Both the position numbers and the translations under genes were made by a program. A DNA stretch of 64,000 nucleotides from Flavobacteriaceae bacterium (GTDB lineage: Bacteria > Bacteroidota > Bacteroidia > Flavobacteriales > Flavobacteriaceae). The DNA lies in contig JABXIJ010000017.1 of the NCBI GenBank assembly GCA_013373105.1, forward strand, positions 29,540 through 93,539, given 5' to 3'. This document shows, in pieces, positions 8,354-17,222 of the stretch. Positions within the stretch are counted from its first letter, which is position 1; each line of letters opens with the position of its first letter. The notes under the pieces were generated by a model. The model did not search any database, was not told the DNA's origin, and saw only the letters and a program-made list of their open reading frames with translations.

Positions 8354-9253
8354 CTAAATATTATTCTCATTTCTAGTGTCTTCACCCCATAATAATTTGC
8401 TGCGAAGTGTCTTTAAAAATGATTGATTTTTGGGGATAATACTTTTAATAGTAAATGGGGCTTTACTAATGTTAACTTGAGTGTTTTTTGGTACTGATGC
8501 TATTCTTGAATCTAATGAAATTAAAAATTCTTTTTCTCTAGAATCGACCTCTAAAGAAATACTTGTGACATCAGAAATTACCATTGGCCTAGCATTTAAA
8601 TTATGTGGTGCAATAGGCGTTATTACTAAACTTTTAGATTCTGGAGATATTACTGGGCCATTACAACTTAAGGAATAACCAGTAGAACCTGTTGGTGTTG
8701 AAATTATTAAACCATCTGCCCAATAATTGGTTAGGTATTCTTGGTTTAAACTAGTTTTAACACCTATCATAGAAGTAGTGTTTTTTCTTGCTATGGTAAC
8801 TTCGTTTAATGCAAAGTTAATTTCTGAAATTGCTTTGTTTTTTGGTGTAGTTTCTACAGAAAGTAAAGTTCTTTTTTGAATTGAGTATTCACCATTTATA
8901 ATTAACTCAACACTATTTTTTATACATTCTTTATTGATTGTAGCTAAAAAACCAAGCCTACCAGTATTAATTCCTAATATTGGAATATTAGCATCTCTTA
9001 TATAGGTTACTGCTCTTAAAATAGTGCCATCTCCACCTAGAGTAAACATAACGTCGAAAGAATTATCTAGTTCCTTAGGTTTAGAAAAAGTCTTAAATTT
9101 TTTAGTTAAAATGTTGTGTTTAATTAATAAATCAAAAAACTTGCTTTCTATAAAACAAGCAATATTGTGCTCTTCTAAAACACTAATTAACAACTGAATT
9201 TCTTTTTCAGCAGAAATAGAGTAAGATTGACCATAAATAGCAACTTTATTCAT
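8354..9253 (-). CDS. nadK: NAD kinase
   Basis: NadK phosphorylates NAD to NADP in the cytoplasm. The 299-residue protein has the GGDGT motif (residues 73-77), NTGRLGFLA, and the second signature DGLIISTPTGSTGYSLS with the conserved substrate-binding residues. Length is normal for the family. It lies 9 bases downstream of the CBS-domain gene and is probably co-transcribed with it, a pairing common in Bacteroidetes. Confidence 0.96.
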   Translation of the reverse strand: MNKVAIYGQSYSISAEKEIQLLISVLEEHNIACFIESKFFDLLIKHNILTKKFKTFSKPKELDNSFDVMFTLGGDGTILRAVTYIRDANIPILGINTGRLGFLATINKECIKNSVELIINGEYSIQKRTLLSVETTPKNKAISEINFALNEVTIARKNTTSMIGVKTSLNQEYLTNYWADGLIISTPTGSTGYSLSCNGPVISPESKSLVITPIAPHNLNARPMVISDVTSISLEVDSREKEFLISLDSRIASVPKNTQVNISKAPFTIKSIIPKNQSFLKTLRSKLLWGEDTRNENNI

Positions 9254-9262
9254 ATTAGTAAT

Positions 9263-9922
9263 TTACATTTCTAAGTATTTCTGTAAATAATCTGACCTAT
9301 TTTTTAAGTCTTCTAAATAAATATCGTTATCGTGCATAGAAATTATTTTATACTCATATCTCCTAAAGGTATGCATTATTTCATGAATGTCATTAGAGAT
9401 AATTTTTAAAGTAAGTTGTATAAAATCATTATTCTTGTCAGATATATATACTCCAATTAACTTACCATTATTCGATTCAACTATTTGAGCTACTTCACTC
9501 ATAGAATAATCATTTACAGTGTGTTCTATAATTAAAGTTTCACTTTCTTCAATCATAAAAGGACTTGTAGAAAATACATCTAACACATCTCGTAAATCAT
9601 AATAACCAATATAGTTTTTAGAATCGTTTAAAACAGGAATGATATTGGTATCGTTATCGGCAAATATTTTTAGTAATTCTAGGGTAGTAGCCTTTTCATC
9701 TGCAAAAAATGAATTTAACAAATGTGCATGACTAATTAATTCACTTTTTACATCTATAGCAGTATGCATTTCATCTTCTGCAAAAGAGCCTAATAATTTG
9801 TTTTCTTCTACAACAGGAAAATGGGTTATAGGAAAATTATTAAACAAATCTATGGCTTGCTCAACATTACTTTTTAAGCTAAGAGGTTTAATTTCATTTA
9901 GTATGTAATCTGTAATGTTCAT
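9263..9922 (-). CDS. CBS domain pair protein
   Basis: The 219-residue soluble protein contains two CBS motifs in its first 125 residues (around 20-55 with FPVVEENKLLGSF, and around 85-115 with IPVLNDSKNYIGYYDLRDVL). CBS pairs usually bind adenine nucleotides. The C-terminal half (about 130-205) is alpha/beta with an ACT-like look. It precedes nadK in the same direction and faces pdxJ across a 60-base promoter region, so sensing of an adenylate or NAD-related ligand is possible but only inferred. Confidence 0.82.
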   Translation of the reverse strand: MNITDYILNEIKPLSLKSNVEQAIDLFNNFPITHFPVVEENKLLGSFAEDEMHTAIDVKSELISHAHLLNSFFADEKATTLELLKIFADNDTNIIPVLNDSKNYIGYYDLRDVLDVFSTSPFMIEESETLIIEHTVNDYSMSEVAQIVESNNGKLIGVYISDKNNDFIQLTLKIISNDIHEIMHTFRRYEYKIISMHDNDIYLEDLKNRSDYLQKYLEM

Positions 9923-9957
9923 GATTTACTAATATAGGATAAAATGTTTTAATGAAT

Positions 9958-9965
9958 TACCTTTG
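9958..9965 (+). promoter_or_regulatory. Putative -7 box of pdxJ
   Basis: TACCTTTG fits TAnnTTTG and lies 17 bases before the pdxJ ATG. There is no TTG at the -33 position. Confidence 0.45.
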
Positions 9966-9982
9966 CACTTTAATTTAAATTT

Positions 9983-10696
9983 ATGACAAAGTTAAGTGTA
10001 AATATTAACAAAATTGCAACTTTACGTAATTCTAGAGGTGGAAATGTGCCTAATTTATTAGAAGTTGCAAAAGATATGCAAAATTTTGGTGGAGAAGGTA
10101 TTACTATTCATCCAAGACCAGATGAAAGACATATTCGATATCAAGATGCTAGAGATTTAAAAGATGTAGTAACAACTGAATTTAATATAGAAGGGAATCC
10201 AATTCAATCTTTTATGGATTTGGTTTTAGAAGTAAAGCCTACTCAAGTAACTTTAGTGCCAGATGCAGTAGATGCAATTACGTCTGATGCAGGTTGGGAT
10301 ACAATAAAGCATCAAGATTTTCTTAAAGAGGTTATTAAAGAATTTAAAAATAACGGTATTAGAACGTCAATCTTTATTGATACAGATTTAAAATTAATGG
10401 AAGCTGCAGCAACCACTGGTACAGATAGAATTGAATTGTATACAGAACATTTTGCTTCAGAATTTGCTAAAGGAAATAAAATTGCTGTAAAGAAATATAC
10501 AGATGCTGCAGTTTTAGCTCATGAATTGGGTTTAGGAATAAATGCAGGTCATGATTTAAATTTAGAAAACATAAAATATTTTAAAGACAACATTCCAAAT
10601 TTGGCTGAGGTTTCTATTGGGCATGCCTTAATTGCTGAGAGTTTATACCTTGGTTTGCAGAATGTTGTAAATATGTATTTACACAGATTGCAATAG
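9983..10696 (+). CDS. pdxJ: Pyridoxine 5'-phosphate synthase
   Basis: PdxJ condenses 3-amino-2-oxopropyl phosphate with deoxyxylulose 5-phosphate to form pyridoxine 5'-phosphate, the last ring-forming step of DXP-dependent vitamin B6 synthesis. The 237-residue TIM barrel shows [11 protein letters not shown] at the start, [12 protein letters not shown] with the catalytic region, [10 protein letters not shown] and [10 protein letters not shown]. Start and length agree with the family. It is followed after one base by an alpha/beta hydrolase gene in the same direction. Confidence 0.97.
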   Translation: MTKLSVNINKIATLRNSRGGNVPNLLEVAKDMQNFGGEGITIHPRPDERHIRYQDARDLKDVVTTEFNIEGNPIQSFMDLVLEVKPTQVTLVPDAVDAITSDAGWDTIKHQDFLKEVIKEFKNNGIRTSIFIDTDLKLMEAAATTGTDRIELYTEHFASEFAKGNKIAVKKYTDAAVLAHELGLGINAGHDLNLENIKYFKDNIPNLAEVSIGHALIAESLYLGLQNVVNMYLHRLQ

Positions 10697-10697
10697 T

Positions 10698-11465
10698 ATG
10701 AAAATCTTACATTCACAAATACTAGGAGAAGGTAAACCATTATTAATATTGCATGGTTATTTTGGAATGAGCGATAATTGGCGAACACTTGGAAATAGAT
10801 TTGCTGATGATTTTGAAGTTCATTTAATAGATCAAAGAAATCATGGTAGAAGTTTTCATGCAGAAGAATTTACCTACGAAGTTTTAGCAGATGATCTTAA
10901 AAAATATATAGAGCATTACAACTTAAAGCAAGTATGTTTAATTGGGCATTCTATGGGTGGAAAAACAGCTATGAATTTTGCTGTTAATTACCCAGATTTG
11001 GTTTCTAAACTTGTAGTTGTAGATATATCACCAAAAGAATATGCTCCTCATCATAATGCAATTTTAGCAGGATTAAATTCTGTCGATTTCACCAAACAAA
11101 ACTCAAGAAAATTAGTAGACGAACAATTGCAAAAATATATACCAGAATTAGGTATTCGTCAATTTTTAATGAAAAACGTTTACTGGAAAGAGAAAGGTGT
11201 TTTAGATTTTAGGTTCAATTTAAAATCAATTACCGATAACAATTCTGAAGTTGGTAAAGCCTTAGAAAAAGGTAAAACATTTATTAAAAATACTTTGTTT
11301 TTAAAAGGTGAAAAGTCTGGTTATATAACAGAAAATGAATCGTTATTTATTGCGCCTCATTTTCCAAATCATAAAATTGTGGAAATTAAAAAAGCAGGTC
11401 ATTGGTTACATGCCGAAAATCCAGATGATTTTTATTCTGAAGTTTGTGATTTTTTAAAAAGTTAA
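10698..11465 (+). CDS. Alpha/beta fold hydrolase (YbfF-like esterase)
   Basis: The 255-residue protein has the alpha/beta hydrolase plan: oxyanion HGYFGMSDNW, DQRNHGRS, the nucleophile elbow GHSMGG with Ser85, and the catalytic His in GHWLHAENP near the C-terminus. The pattern HGLFG.xDNW plus RNHGRS is characteristic of the YbfF esterase group acting on acyl esters. No signal peptide is present, so it is cytoplasmic. It starts one base after pdxJ and is probably co-transcribed. The true substrate is unknown. Confidence 0.88.
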   Translation: MKILHSQILGEGKPLLILHGYFGMSDNWRTLGNRFADDFEVHLIDQRNHGRSFHAEEFTYEVLADDLKKYIEHYNLKQVCLIGHSMGGKTAMNFAVNYPDLVSKLVVVDISPKEYAPHHNAILAGLNSVDFTKQNSRKLVDEQLQKYIPELGIRQFLMKNVYWKEKGVLDFRFNLKSITDNNSEVGKALEKGKTFIKNTLFLKGEKSGYITENESLFIAPHFPNHKIVEIKKAGHWLHAENPDDFYSEVCDFLKS

Positions 11466-11652
11466 TCTAAAGCTTTAAAGTCTGTGCCAGTCAATAATTT
11501 ATGAGTTACTGTGCAGTATGAACAAGAACCAACTATTTTGGTTTCAAGAAGCTATTACACCAAAATTTACTTTAATTAAATTACTATTATCTTTAAACTA
11601 AGAAATTAAATGGTTATTAAAACAAGATAGTTTTTAATTTTTAAGGAACTTG

Positions 11653-11660
11653 TATCTTTG
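11653..11660 (+). promoter_or_regulatory. Putative -7 box of the MazG-like gene
   Basis: TATCTTTG is an exact match to the strong flavobacterial -7 form TAnnTTTG, 26 bases before the ATG at 11687. The 221-base gap before it holds no convincing gene. Confidence 0.5.
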
Positions 11661-11686
11661 ATAAGACTATTTTAAGAAGAATATAT

Positions 11687-12013
11687 ATGGATATTAAAAG
11701 TGCCCAAGAACAAGTAGATAATTGGATTAAAACTCATGGAGTTCGTTATTTTAATGAACTTACGAATATGGCTCAGCTAACAGAAGAAGTTGGTGAAGTG
11801 GCTAGAATTATTGCACGTAGATATGGTGAACAGAGTGAAAAAGATTCTGATAAAGACAAAGATTTAGGTGAAGAATTAGCAGATGTATTGTTTGTAGTTT
11901 TGTGTTTAGCAAATCAAACAGGGGTTAATTTAGAAGATGCTTTTAATAAAAAGTTAGACATTAAAACAAAACGTGATCACGATAGGCATCATAATAACCA
12001 AAAATTAAAATAA
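11687..12013 (+). CDS. MazG-like nucleotide pyrophosphohydrolase
   Basis: This 108-residue protein belongs to the all-alpha NTP pyrophosphohydrolase (MazG/dUTPase-2) group, which hydrolyses NTPs or dNTPs to monophosphates. The Mg-binding helices are visible: EEVGE (Glu33, Glu34, Glu37) and EELAD (Glu63, Asp66). A charged loop rich in Lys/Asp separates them. It is followed after one base by a small membrane-protein gene. The single-domain form is typical of Bacteroidetes; its preferred nucleotide is not evident. Confidence 0.9.
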   Translation: MDIKSAQEQVDNWIKTHGVRYFNELTNMAQLTEEVGEVARIIARRYGEQSEKDSDKDKDLGEELADVLFVVLCLANQTGVNLEDAFNKKLDIKTKRDHDRHHNNQKLK

Positions 12014-12014
12014 T

Positions 12015-12284
12015 ATGGCTTTTTTAGACAATGTAAAACAACCAAAATTTTGGAAAATGTTTATAAACTTCGCGATTCCTTTTTTTCTTTTTGTTATTAT
12101 TTTTTCTTTATTTATTAATAGTAGTTCATCAATTTTTTCAGGAGAATTTTCTGAAGTTTTTAAGCAAAATTTTACAGAAGGGAAATGGAAAGTTTTTTTT
12201 GCTCCAAAGCTATTTTTAAGTACACTATATGGTTTATACATGGCTAACAAAAACATTAAGAGTTTGTATAAAAAAAATAAGTAA
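12015..12284 (+). CDS. Small membrane protein, unknown function (89 aa)
   Basis: This 89-residue protein has one strong hydrophobic segment (about residues 16-34) and a weaker one around 63-76, with a lysine-rich C-terminus (YKKNK). It starts one base after the MazG-like gene and is almost certainly co-transcribed. I do not recognise a family. The 296 bases that follow contain only a terminator at the far end, belonging to the convergent OmpP1 gene. Confidence 0.75.
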   Translation: MAFLDNVKQPKFWKMFINFAIPFFLFVIIFSLFINSSSSIFSGEFSEVFKQNFTEGKWKVFFAPKLFLSTLYGLYMANKNIKSLYKKNK

Positions 12285-12536
12285 CAAGTTAAATAAGAAT
12301 ATAAACGAAGAAACGGAATTAATTAATACCTTGTATTTTTTGTAAATATTTGTTGATTTATATTCCTATACTTTTCTAAATATTTAACATTATAAACAAT
12401 ATAGCAATACTTTTATCTAATTTTCAATTTAATTGGATAAGTATTACTTTTCAAGCAAGTTGTTTTGCAATTTTTTTTAGAATCTTTCATAAGTTAAGGA
12501 ATCTTATTCAGGATAATTGGAAGAATAGGCATAATT

Positions 12537-12563
12537 AAAAAAAGCGGCTTTTGCCGCTTTTTT
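12537..12563 (-). terminator. Terminator between the small membrane gene and the OmpP1 gene
   Basis: A perfect 8-bp GC-containing stem AAAGCGGC/GCCGCTTT (12541-12548 and 12553-12560) with a TTTT loop is flanked by A- and T-runs, so it works in both directions. It lies 18 bases past the OmpP1 stop. The rest of 12285-12580 shows no gene or other structure that I can support. Confidence 0.85.
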
Positions 12564-12580
12564 ATTGTTTTCAATGCTAT

Positions 12581-13864
12581 TTAGAAATCATATGAAAAAC
12601 CAAACATTATCATGTCTGTTGTCATATTATAGGAAACTTGACTTCCTGGAATTGCCCCATAAGGGTTTGTTCCACTAATCATCATTGGATTGTTAACTGG
12701 TCCTGATGTATCTCCACTACTGGTTCCGTGATGATATACAAAATCCAATTCAACTCTTTCACCGAATCTGCGACTAAATCCGAATTGGTAAGCATTTTTA
12801 ATAATTGCAGTTGCAGGAATGTTAAAGAAAGCTACATCACTGTTTATAGGATTAGAACTATATGTATAACCAACTCTTAAGGGTAGGTTTTCAAATCCCT
12901 TGTACTGAACACCTAATGAAATTACACTTACATTTTTCCAACCAAAACCAGCTACTGAATATGTTTGTGTCCAGCCTGAACCATTAAATCCATTCGTATT
13001 CTCATAATTTATAGAACGGTAGTCAAGGGCAACATCAAATTTTTCTTTAGAATATCCAATACCAAGAGAAAGAATGGCAGGATAATCAATATCAAATGAA
13101 TTCGTACTAGTTGAATTATCTAAATAGGTGTTATTGAAATTAAAAGCCTTAAAATTAGTAGTCGATTTGTAAGAAACCCCTGAAGTGAATCCAGTTTTTG
13201 AATCATAAAAAAGTGCAAAATGGCCACCAATACCAATGGTTGAGGCTTTATTCGTTGAAGGATAACCAGCTTGGGTTGGATTAGCCGTAGGATTTGGCAT
13301 CAACTCTAAGGTTGCATAGTTCAATGAAGGAGCAATACCGAACGATAATTTATCGGTGATTTTATAACTCCAAGTAAGTGCCATTTGCAATAAAGCATAA
13401 TCGGATTGAATTCGACCAAAACCTCCCATGTTTTGTGGCATGTTAATAGGATTCGTTGTGCTCTCTGGGAAGGTTACCCCAAATCCACTAATTCCAAATG
13501 CGGAAACAGCGAATCTACTTTTACTTCCTTCTTTTCCCCAAGTGTATGCAATGTTTGGCATAACAGAAACACCTCTATCATCAGCTGTGGTTCCAGAAAA
13601 AATTCCTTGTTGGGTAGGAACTGTAGAACTCAATTCTGGTGCAGAAAAGAAGAAACCAACATCAATTTTTAATTGATTGGTTTCGAAATTACTCAATGCA
13701 GCTGGGTTCCAATGAATTGCCCCAGAAATATCAATAGGATTACCAGTAGCGGCACCACCCATTGAAAGGTTTTTTGCTCCAATTCCTTGCAAAATATGGC
13801 CGGTTTGCGCCATTAAAGAAGAAGCAAATAACAAAGCAAATAATCTTAAAATAATTGATTTCAT
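12581..13864 (-). CDS. OmpP1/FadL family outer-membrane transporter
   Basis: FadL-type barrels import long-chain fatty acids and other hydrophobic compounds. The start at 13864 (not the upstream in-frame start at 13894) is chosen because a signal peptide begins there (MKSIILRLFALLFASSLMAQ). Family features follow: an N-terminal GIGAKNLSMGGAATG and HWNPAALSNF, then many beta strands ending in FGFSYDF with a terminal aromatic. Stretches I counted reach 35-45% GC, above the roughly 30% of neighbours, suggesting a different history. It is monocistronic between two terminators, with a palindrome upstream at 13948-13961. Confidence 0.92.
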   Translation of the reverse strand: MKSIILRLFALLFASSLMAQTGHILQGIGAKNLSMGGAATGNPIDISGAIHWNPAALSNFETNQLKIDVGFFFSAPELSSTVPTQQGIFSGTTADDRGVSVMPNIAYTWGKEGSKSRFAVSAFGISGFGVTFPESTTNPINMPQNMGGFGRIQSDYALLQMALTWSYKITDKLSFGIAPSLNYATLELMPNPTANPTQAGYPSTNKASTIGIGGHFALFYDSKTGFTSGVSYKSTTNFKAFNFNNTYLDNSTSTNSFDIDYPAILSLGIGYSKEKFDVALDYRSINYENTNGFNGSGWTQTYSVAGFGWKNVSVISLGVQYKGFENLPLRVGYTYSSNPINSDVAFFNIPATAIIKNAYQFGFSRRFGERVELDFVYHHGTSSGDTSGPVNNPMMISGTNPYGAIPGSQVSYNMTTDMIMFGFSYDF

Positions 13865-13947
13865 AAAATAAATTTTTTTGAATGCAAAGATCATTTTAAT
13901 TGCATTCGGTTATGCCTTAAAGGTAATAGGTACTTGACATGAATAAT

Positions 13948-13961
13948 ATGACAATTGTCAT
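13948..13961. promoter_or_regulatory. Perfect 14-base palindrome upstream of the OmpP1 gene
   Basis: ATGACAATTGTCAT is a perfect palindrome 84 bases upstream of the OmpP1 start, in the only non-coding stretch between two terminated genes. It has the size and symmetry of an operator for a dimeric regulator (for example TetR type), but no regulator gene lies nearby. Confidence 0.45.
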
Positions 13962-13990
13962 TGAAAGAAAAACTTTCATTTTTAACTTAA

Positions 13991-14016
13991 AAAAAACGAC
14001 GATTAAGTCGTTTTTT
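13991..14016 (-). terminator. Terminator of the BNR-repeat gene
   Basis: A stem AAAAAACGAC/GTCGTTTTTT with a six-base loop is followed by a T-run on either strand. It lies 39 bases past the stop of the large BNR-repeat gene and upstream of the OmpP1 promoter region. Confidence 0.75.
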
Positions 14017-14054
14017 TATTGTTTCTTTTGAATTTAAAGATTTGAAAAAAATCC

Positions 14055-17000
14055 TTAATTGTCAATTTGAATTAATTCAATATCACTTTCTTTAACTTTC
14101 TTATTTAATTCTTTAACTTGATTGTTAAAGATTGCATATAGTTTTGCTAACTCTACATCAATTGCTGCAGTAATTTCCTTTTTAAATTCAACAGCTTGAT
14201 TTGTTGGAGCATAATTACCAATTCTGGTTAAAGAGTTTAAATGAGCCAATTTGTTGTTTAAACGAATAGGATAATTTAAAGGATCTTGACCACTCTTAGA
14301 TTTAGTTTGATATAAAGCTTCTTCAACAACAGTCATATCTTTTACTAACGTATCTGCAAAATCTAATAACTCTTTGTGCTTCTTTTTGTCTTTAACAGAT
14401 TTTTTTAGTAAACCAACTTGACTTCTAATTTTTTTCACATTTTTCAATGCTTTATGAATCTCAGTCATTTTAGCATTAATATCGTTGATAAAGTCAAATT
14501 GAGCTTTCATGTCACTTTCAGTAGCTTCAGACATTGGGTTTCTTAGAATAGTAAATGGTTTACTTATTTTAATATCGCCAACTTTTAATTCTACTTTATA
14601 TTCTCCAGGTAAAGCCATTGGCCCACTTAGAGATGCCCACCATAAAATCATACCTGGCACACGTTCAGCACCATCGTACATCATATTCCAGTAAAAAATA
14701 TTATTTCCATCTTCTACAGATAATCTACCTTCACTTTTTTCGCTATTTGGTTTCGTACTAAAGGTTTTTATATGATTACCAATTTTGTCATAAAACGATA
14801 AAGAAACTACCTCTTTTTCACCTTTTTCTTTAATGTAAAAATTAACAGCAACACCTCCTGGATGATTTGTTCCAGCAGTTCTTGATGCTCTTCCACCTCC
14901 ACCACTCATGTTATAAGCATCTTTTGGTTTGTATAATACAACTTCTTCTTTTAGTACAGATGATGTTAATTGATGAAGTGGAGTTAAGTCGTCAATAATC
15001 CAAAGAGCTCTACCTTGAGTAGCAGCAATTAAATTATCGTCTTTTATAGTTAAGTCTGTTATAGGAACTATAGGTAAATTTTGTTGAAATGATTGCCAGT
15101 TTTTACCATCATCAAAAGAAATATACATTCCTTTTTCTGTACCAGCATATAATAAACCTTTACGTTTTGGATCTGCTCTTAAGGCTCTTGTAAAATCTTC
15201 TGAAGCAATACCATCTGTTATTAGTTTCCAAGATTTACCATAGTTTTCTGTTTTGTAGATATAAGGTGAATAATCTCCAGATTTGTATTTGGTACCTACA
15301 ATATAAGCACCTCCTTTTGTGAATGGATCAACTTCTATGCAGTTAATCATCATCCACTCTGGCATTTTTTTAGGGGTTACATTTTCCCAATTTCCACCAT
15401 TATTTCTAGAAACATGTACTAAACCATCATCTGAACCAGTCCAAATTAACCCTGGTTCATAAGCAGATTCTGTAGCTGCGAAAATGGTTCCATAATATTC
15501 AACACCTGTATTATCTTTAGTGATTGGTCCTCCTGAAGGGCCTAATGTTTTAGGATCGTTTCTAGTTAAATCTGGACTAATAATTTTCCAACTTTGTCCT
15601 TCATCTTCTGTAATATGTAAGTGATTAGATGCAGCATATAAGCGCTTTTTGTTATTTGGCGAAAAGAAGATAGGGAAGTTCCATTGGAAACGATATTTAA
15701 AATCTTCTGCACCATGACCCATAGGATCATCTGGCCAAACATTTATGGCTCTTGTTTCGTTAGTTTTATGATTTACTCTTGTTAATAAACCACCATAACT
15801 ACCACCATAAACAATATCTGGGTTTAAAGGATCTGCTGCTAAATGTGCACTTTCTCCACCAGCTGTAGAAACCCAATCTGACTCTGTAATAAATCTACCA
15901 GAAGTTCTATGAGAAATTCTAACTGTAGAGTTGTCTTGCTGAGCAGCTAAGATTCTATATGGAAAATGATTATCTGTAGTAACTCTATAGAATTGAGATG
16001 TTGGTTGATTCATATAGGTACTCCAGTTTTCACCTGCATCAAAAGAAATTTGTGCACCACCATCATCACCAATAATCATTCGTTGGTTATCTTCTGGTGC
16101 AATCCATAAATCATGATGGTCTCCATGTGGAGCATTGTAGGTACTGTAAGTTCTACCTCCATCTGTAGATTTGTGGTAACGCACGTTTAGAACATATACA
16201 ATATCTTCGTCTTGAGTGTCAGCATAAATTCTTGTGTAATACCAAGCACGTTGTCTTAATTTACGTTCAGAATTAATTAAACGCCAAGTTTTACCAGCAT
16301 CTACAGATTTATAAACACCGCCTTTATTATTTTCAATTAAAGCATAAACAATATCAGAATTTACTGGTGAAACAGATATACCAGTAATTCCCCAAACACC
16401 ACCTGGTAATCCTTTATTGGTAGAAATATTTGTCCAAGTTTCTCCTTCATCTGTACTTTTCCAAATTCCTGATCCTTCACCACCAGAAGATAAACTATAT
16501 GGTGTTCTTCTTACATTCCAAGTAGTAGCATATAAAATCCTAGGGTTGTTAGGGTCTATAATTAAATCAATAACTCCAGCATTTTCATTAGAAAATAAAA
16601 CTTTACGCCAAGTTTCACCACCATCTGTAGATTTATAAACACCTCTATCTTGTGTAGGTTTATATAAATCACCTAAAACACCAGCATAAACAACATCTGG
16701 ATTTTTAGGGTGAATACGAACTCTTGGAATGTGTCTTGAATTTTTTAAACCAACATGTGTCCAAGTCTTACCTGCATTTACAGATTTCCACATTCCATCT
16801 CCAGATGAAACATTTCCACGAACTGTTTTTTCTCCCATACCAACATACATTACATTGTTGTCTGATTCTGAAACAGCAACAGCTCCAACTGAGCCTCCAA
16901 AGAAACCATCTGAAATATTTTGCCAAGTATTACCAGCATCTGTAGTTTTCCAAACTCCACCACCAGTAGCACCCATATAAAATAAATTTGCTTTTCCAGA

Positions 17001-17165
17001 TACACCAGTTACAGCTGCAGATCTTCCTCCTCTAAATGGGCCAATATTACGCCATTCTACAGCGCTAAAATATTCTTCTGAAACTTTGTCAGATTTGTTT
17101 TGTGCATTAACTTTGGTGTTTTCAAACACCAAAAGACCAATAAAAAGTAATATGATTTTTTTCAT
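14055..17165 (-). CDS. Secreted VPS10/BNR-repeat protein (sortilin-like beta-propeller)
   Basis: This 1036-residue protein has a signal peptide (residues 1-21, ending VNAQ). The mature part starts with WRNIGPFRGGRS and contains at least eight BNR/Asp-box repeats of the form S-x-D-x-G-x-T-W (for example TTDAGNTWQ, STDGGETWR, SVDAGKTWR), giving one or two beta-propellers over about residues 40-690. A C-terminal region includes an immunoglobulin-like stretch and a helical end. Such proteins are often labelled glycosyl hydrolase, but I see no catalytic signature; a peptidase- or glycan-related periplasmic or surface role is possible. No type IX C-terminal sorting domain is evident. It is monocistronic. 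Confidence 0.85.
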   Translation of the reverse strand: MKKIILLFIGLLVFENTKVNAQNKSDKVSEEYFSAVEWRNIGPFRGGRSAAVTGVSGKANLFYMGATGGGVWKTTDAGNTWQNISDGFFGGSVGAVAVSESDNNVMYVGMGEKTVRGNVSSGDGMWKSVNAGKTWTHVGLKNSRHIPRVRIHPKNPDVVYAGVLGDLYKPTQDRGVYKSTDGGETWRKVLFSNENAGVIDLIIDPNNPRILYATTWNVRRTPYSLSSGGEGSGIWKSTDEGETWTNISTNKGLPGGVWGITGISVSPVNSDIVYALIENNKGGVYKSVDAGKTWRLINSERKLRQRAWYYTRIYADTQDEDIVYVLNVRYHKSTDGGRTYSTYNAPHGDHHDLWIAPEDNQRMIIGDDGGAQISFDAGENWSTYMNQPTSQFYRVTTDNHFPYRILAAQQDNSTVRISHRTSGRFITESDWVSTAGGESAHLAADPLNPDIVYGGSYGGLLTRVNHKTNETRAINVWPDDPMGHGAEDFKYRFQWNFPIFFSPNNKKRLYAASNHLHITEDEGQSWKIISPDLTRNDPKTLGPSGGPITKDNTGVEYYGTIFAATESAYEPGLIWTGSDDGLVHVSRNNGGNWENVTPKKMPEWMMINCIEVDPFTKGGAYIVGTKYKSGDYSPYIYKTENYGKSWKLITDGIASEDFTRALRADPKRKGLLYAGTEKGMYISFDDGKNWQSFQQNLPIVPITDLTIKDDNLIAATQGRALWIIDDLTPLHQLTSSVLKEEVVLYKPKDAYNMSGGGGRASRTAGTNHPGGVAVNFYIKEKGEKEVVSLSFYDKIGNHIKTFSTKPNSEKSEGRLSVEDGNNIFYWNMMYDGAERVPGMILWWASLSGPMALPGEYKVELKVGDIKISKPFTILRNPMSEATESDMKAQFDFINDINAKMTEIHKALKNVKKIRSQVGLLKKSVKDKKKHKELLDFADTLVKDMTVVEEALYQTKSKSGQDPLNYPIRLNNKLAHLNSLTRIGNYAPTNQAVEFKKEITAAIDVELAKLYAIFNNQVKELNKKVKESDIELIQIDN

Positions 17166-17222
17166 GTTAGGTTAGTTAATTAAAGTGTGCTTAAAAATAA
17201 GAATTTAAATTAAATAATAGTA

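Noticed and set aside
11518..11601. A 27-codon ORF in the gap between the alpha/beta hydrolase and MazG-like genes
   Set aside because: Too short, no promoter or ribosome-binding clue, and no recognisable similarity; it could be a gene remnant but cannot be supported.
13406..13676. Two overlapping plus-strand ORFs of 88 and 82 codons inside the OmpP1/FadL gene
   Set aside because: They lie wholly inside a well-supported gene on the other strand and show no conserved features; they reflect the higher GC of that gene.
16724..16980. Plus-strand ORFs of 73 and 83 codons inside the BNR-repeat gene
   Set aside because: Shadows of the repeat-rich opposite strand; no supporting features.
14055..17165. 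Glycosyl hydrolase activity for the BNR-repeat protein
   Set aside because: The BNR/Asp-box repeats only indicate a beta-propeller; sialidase-type catalytic residues are not evident, so no enzymatic function is claimed.
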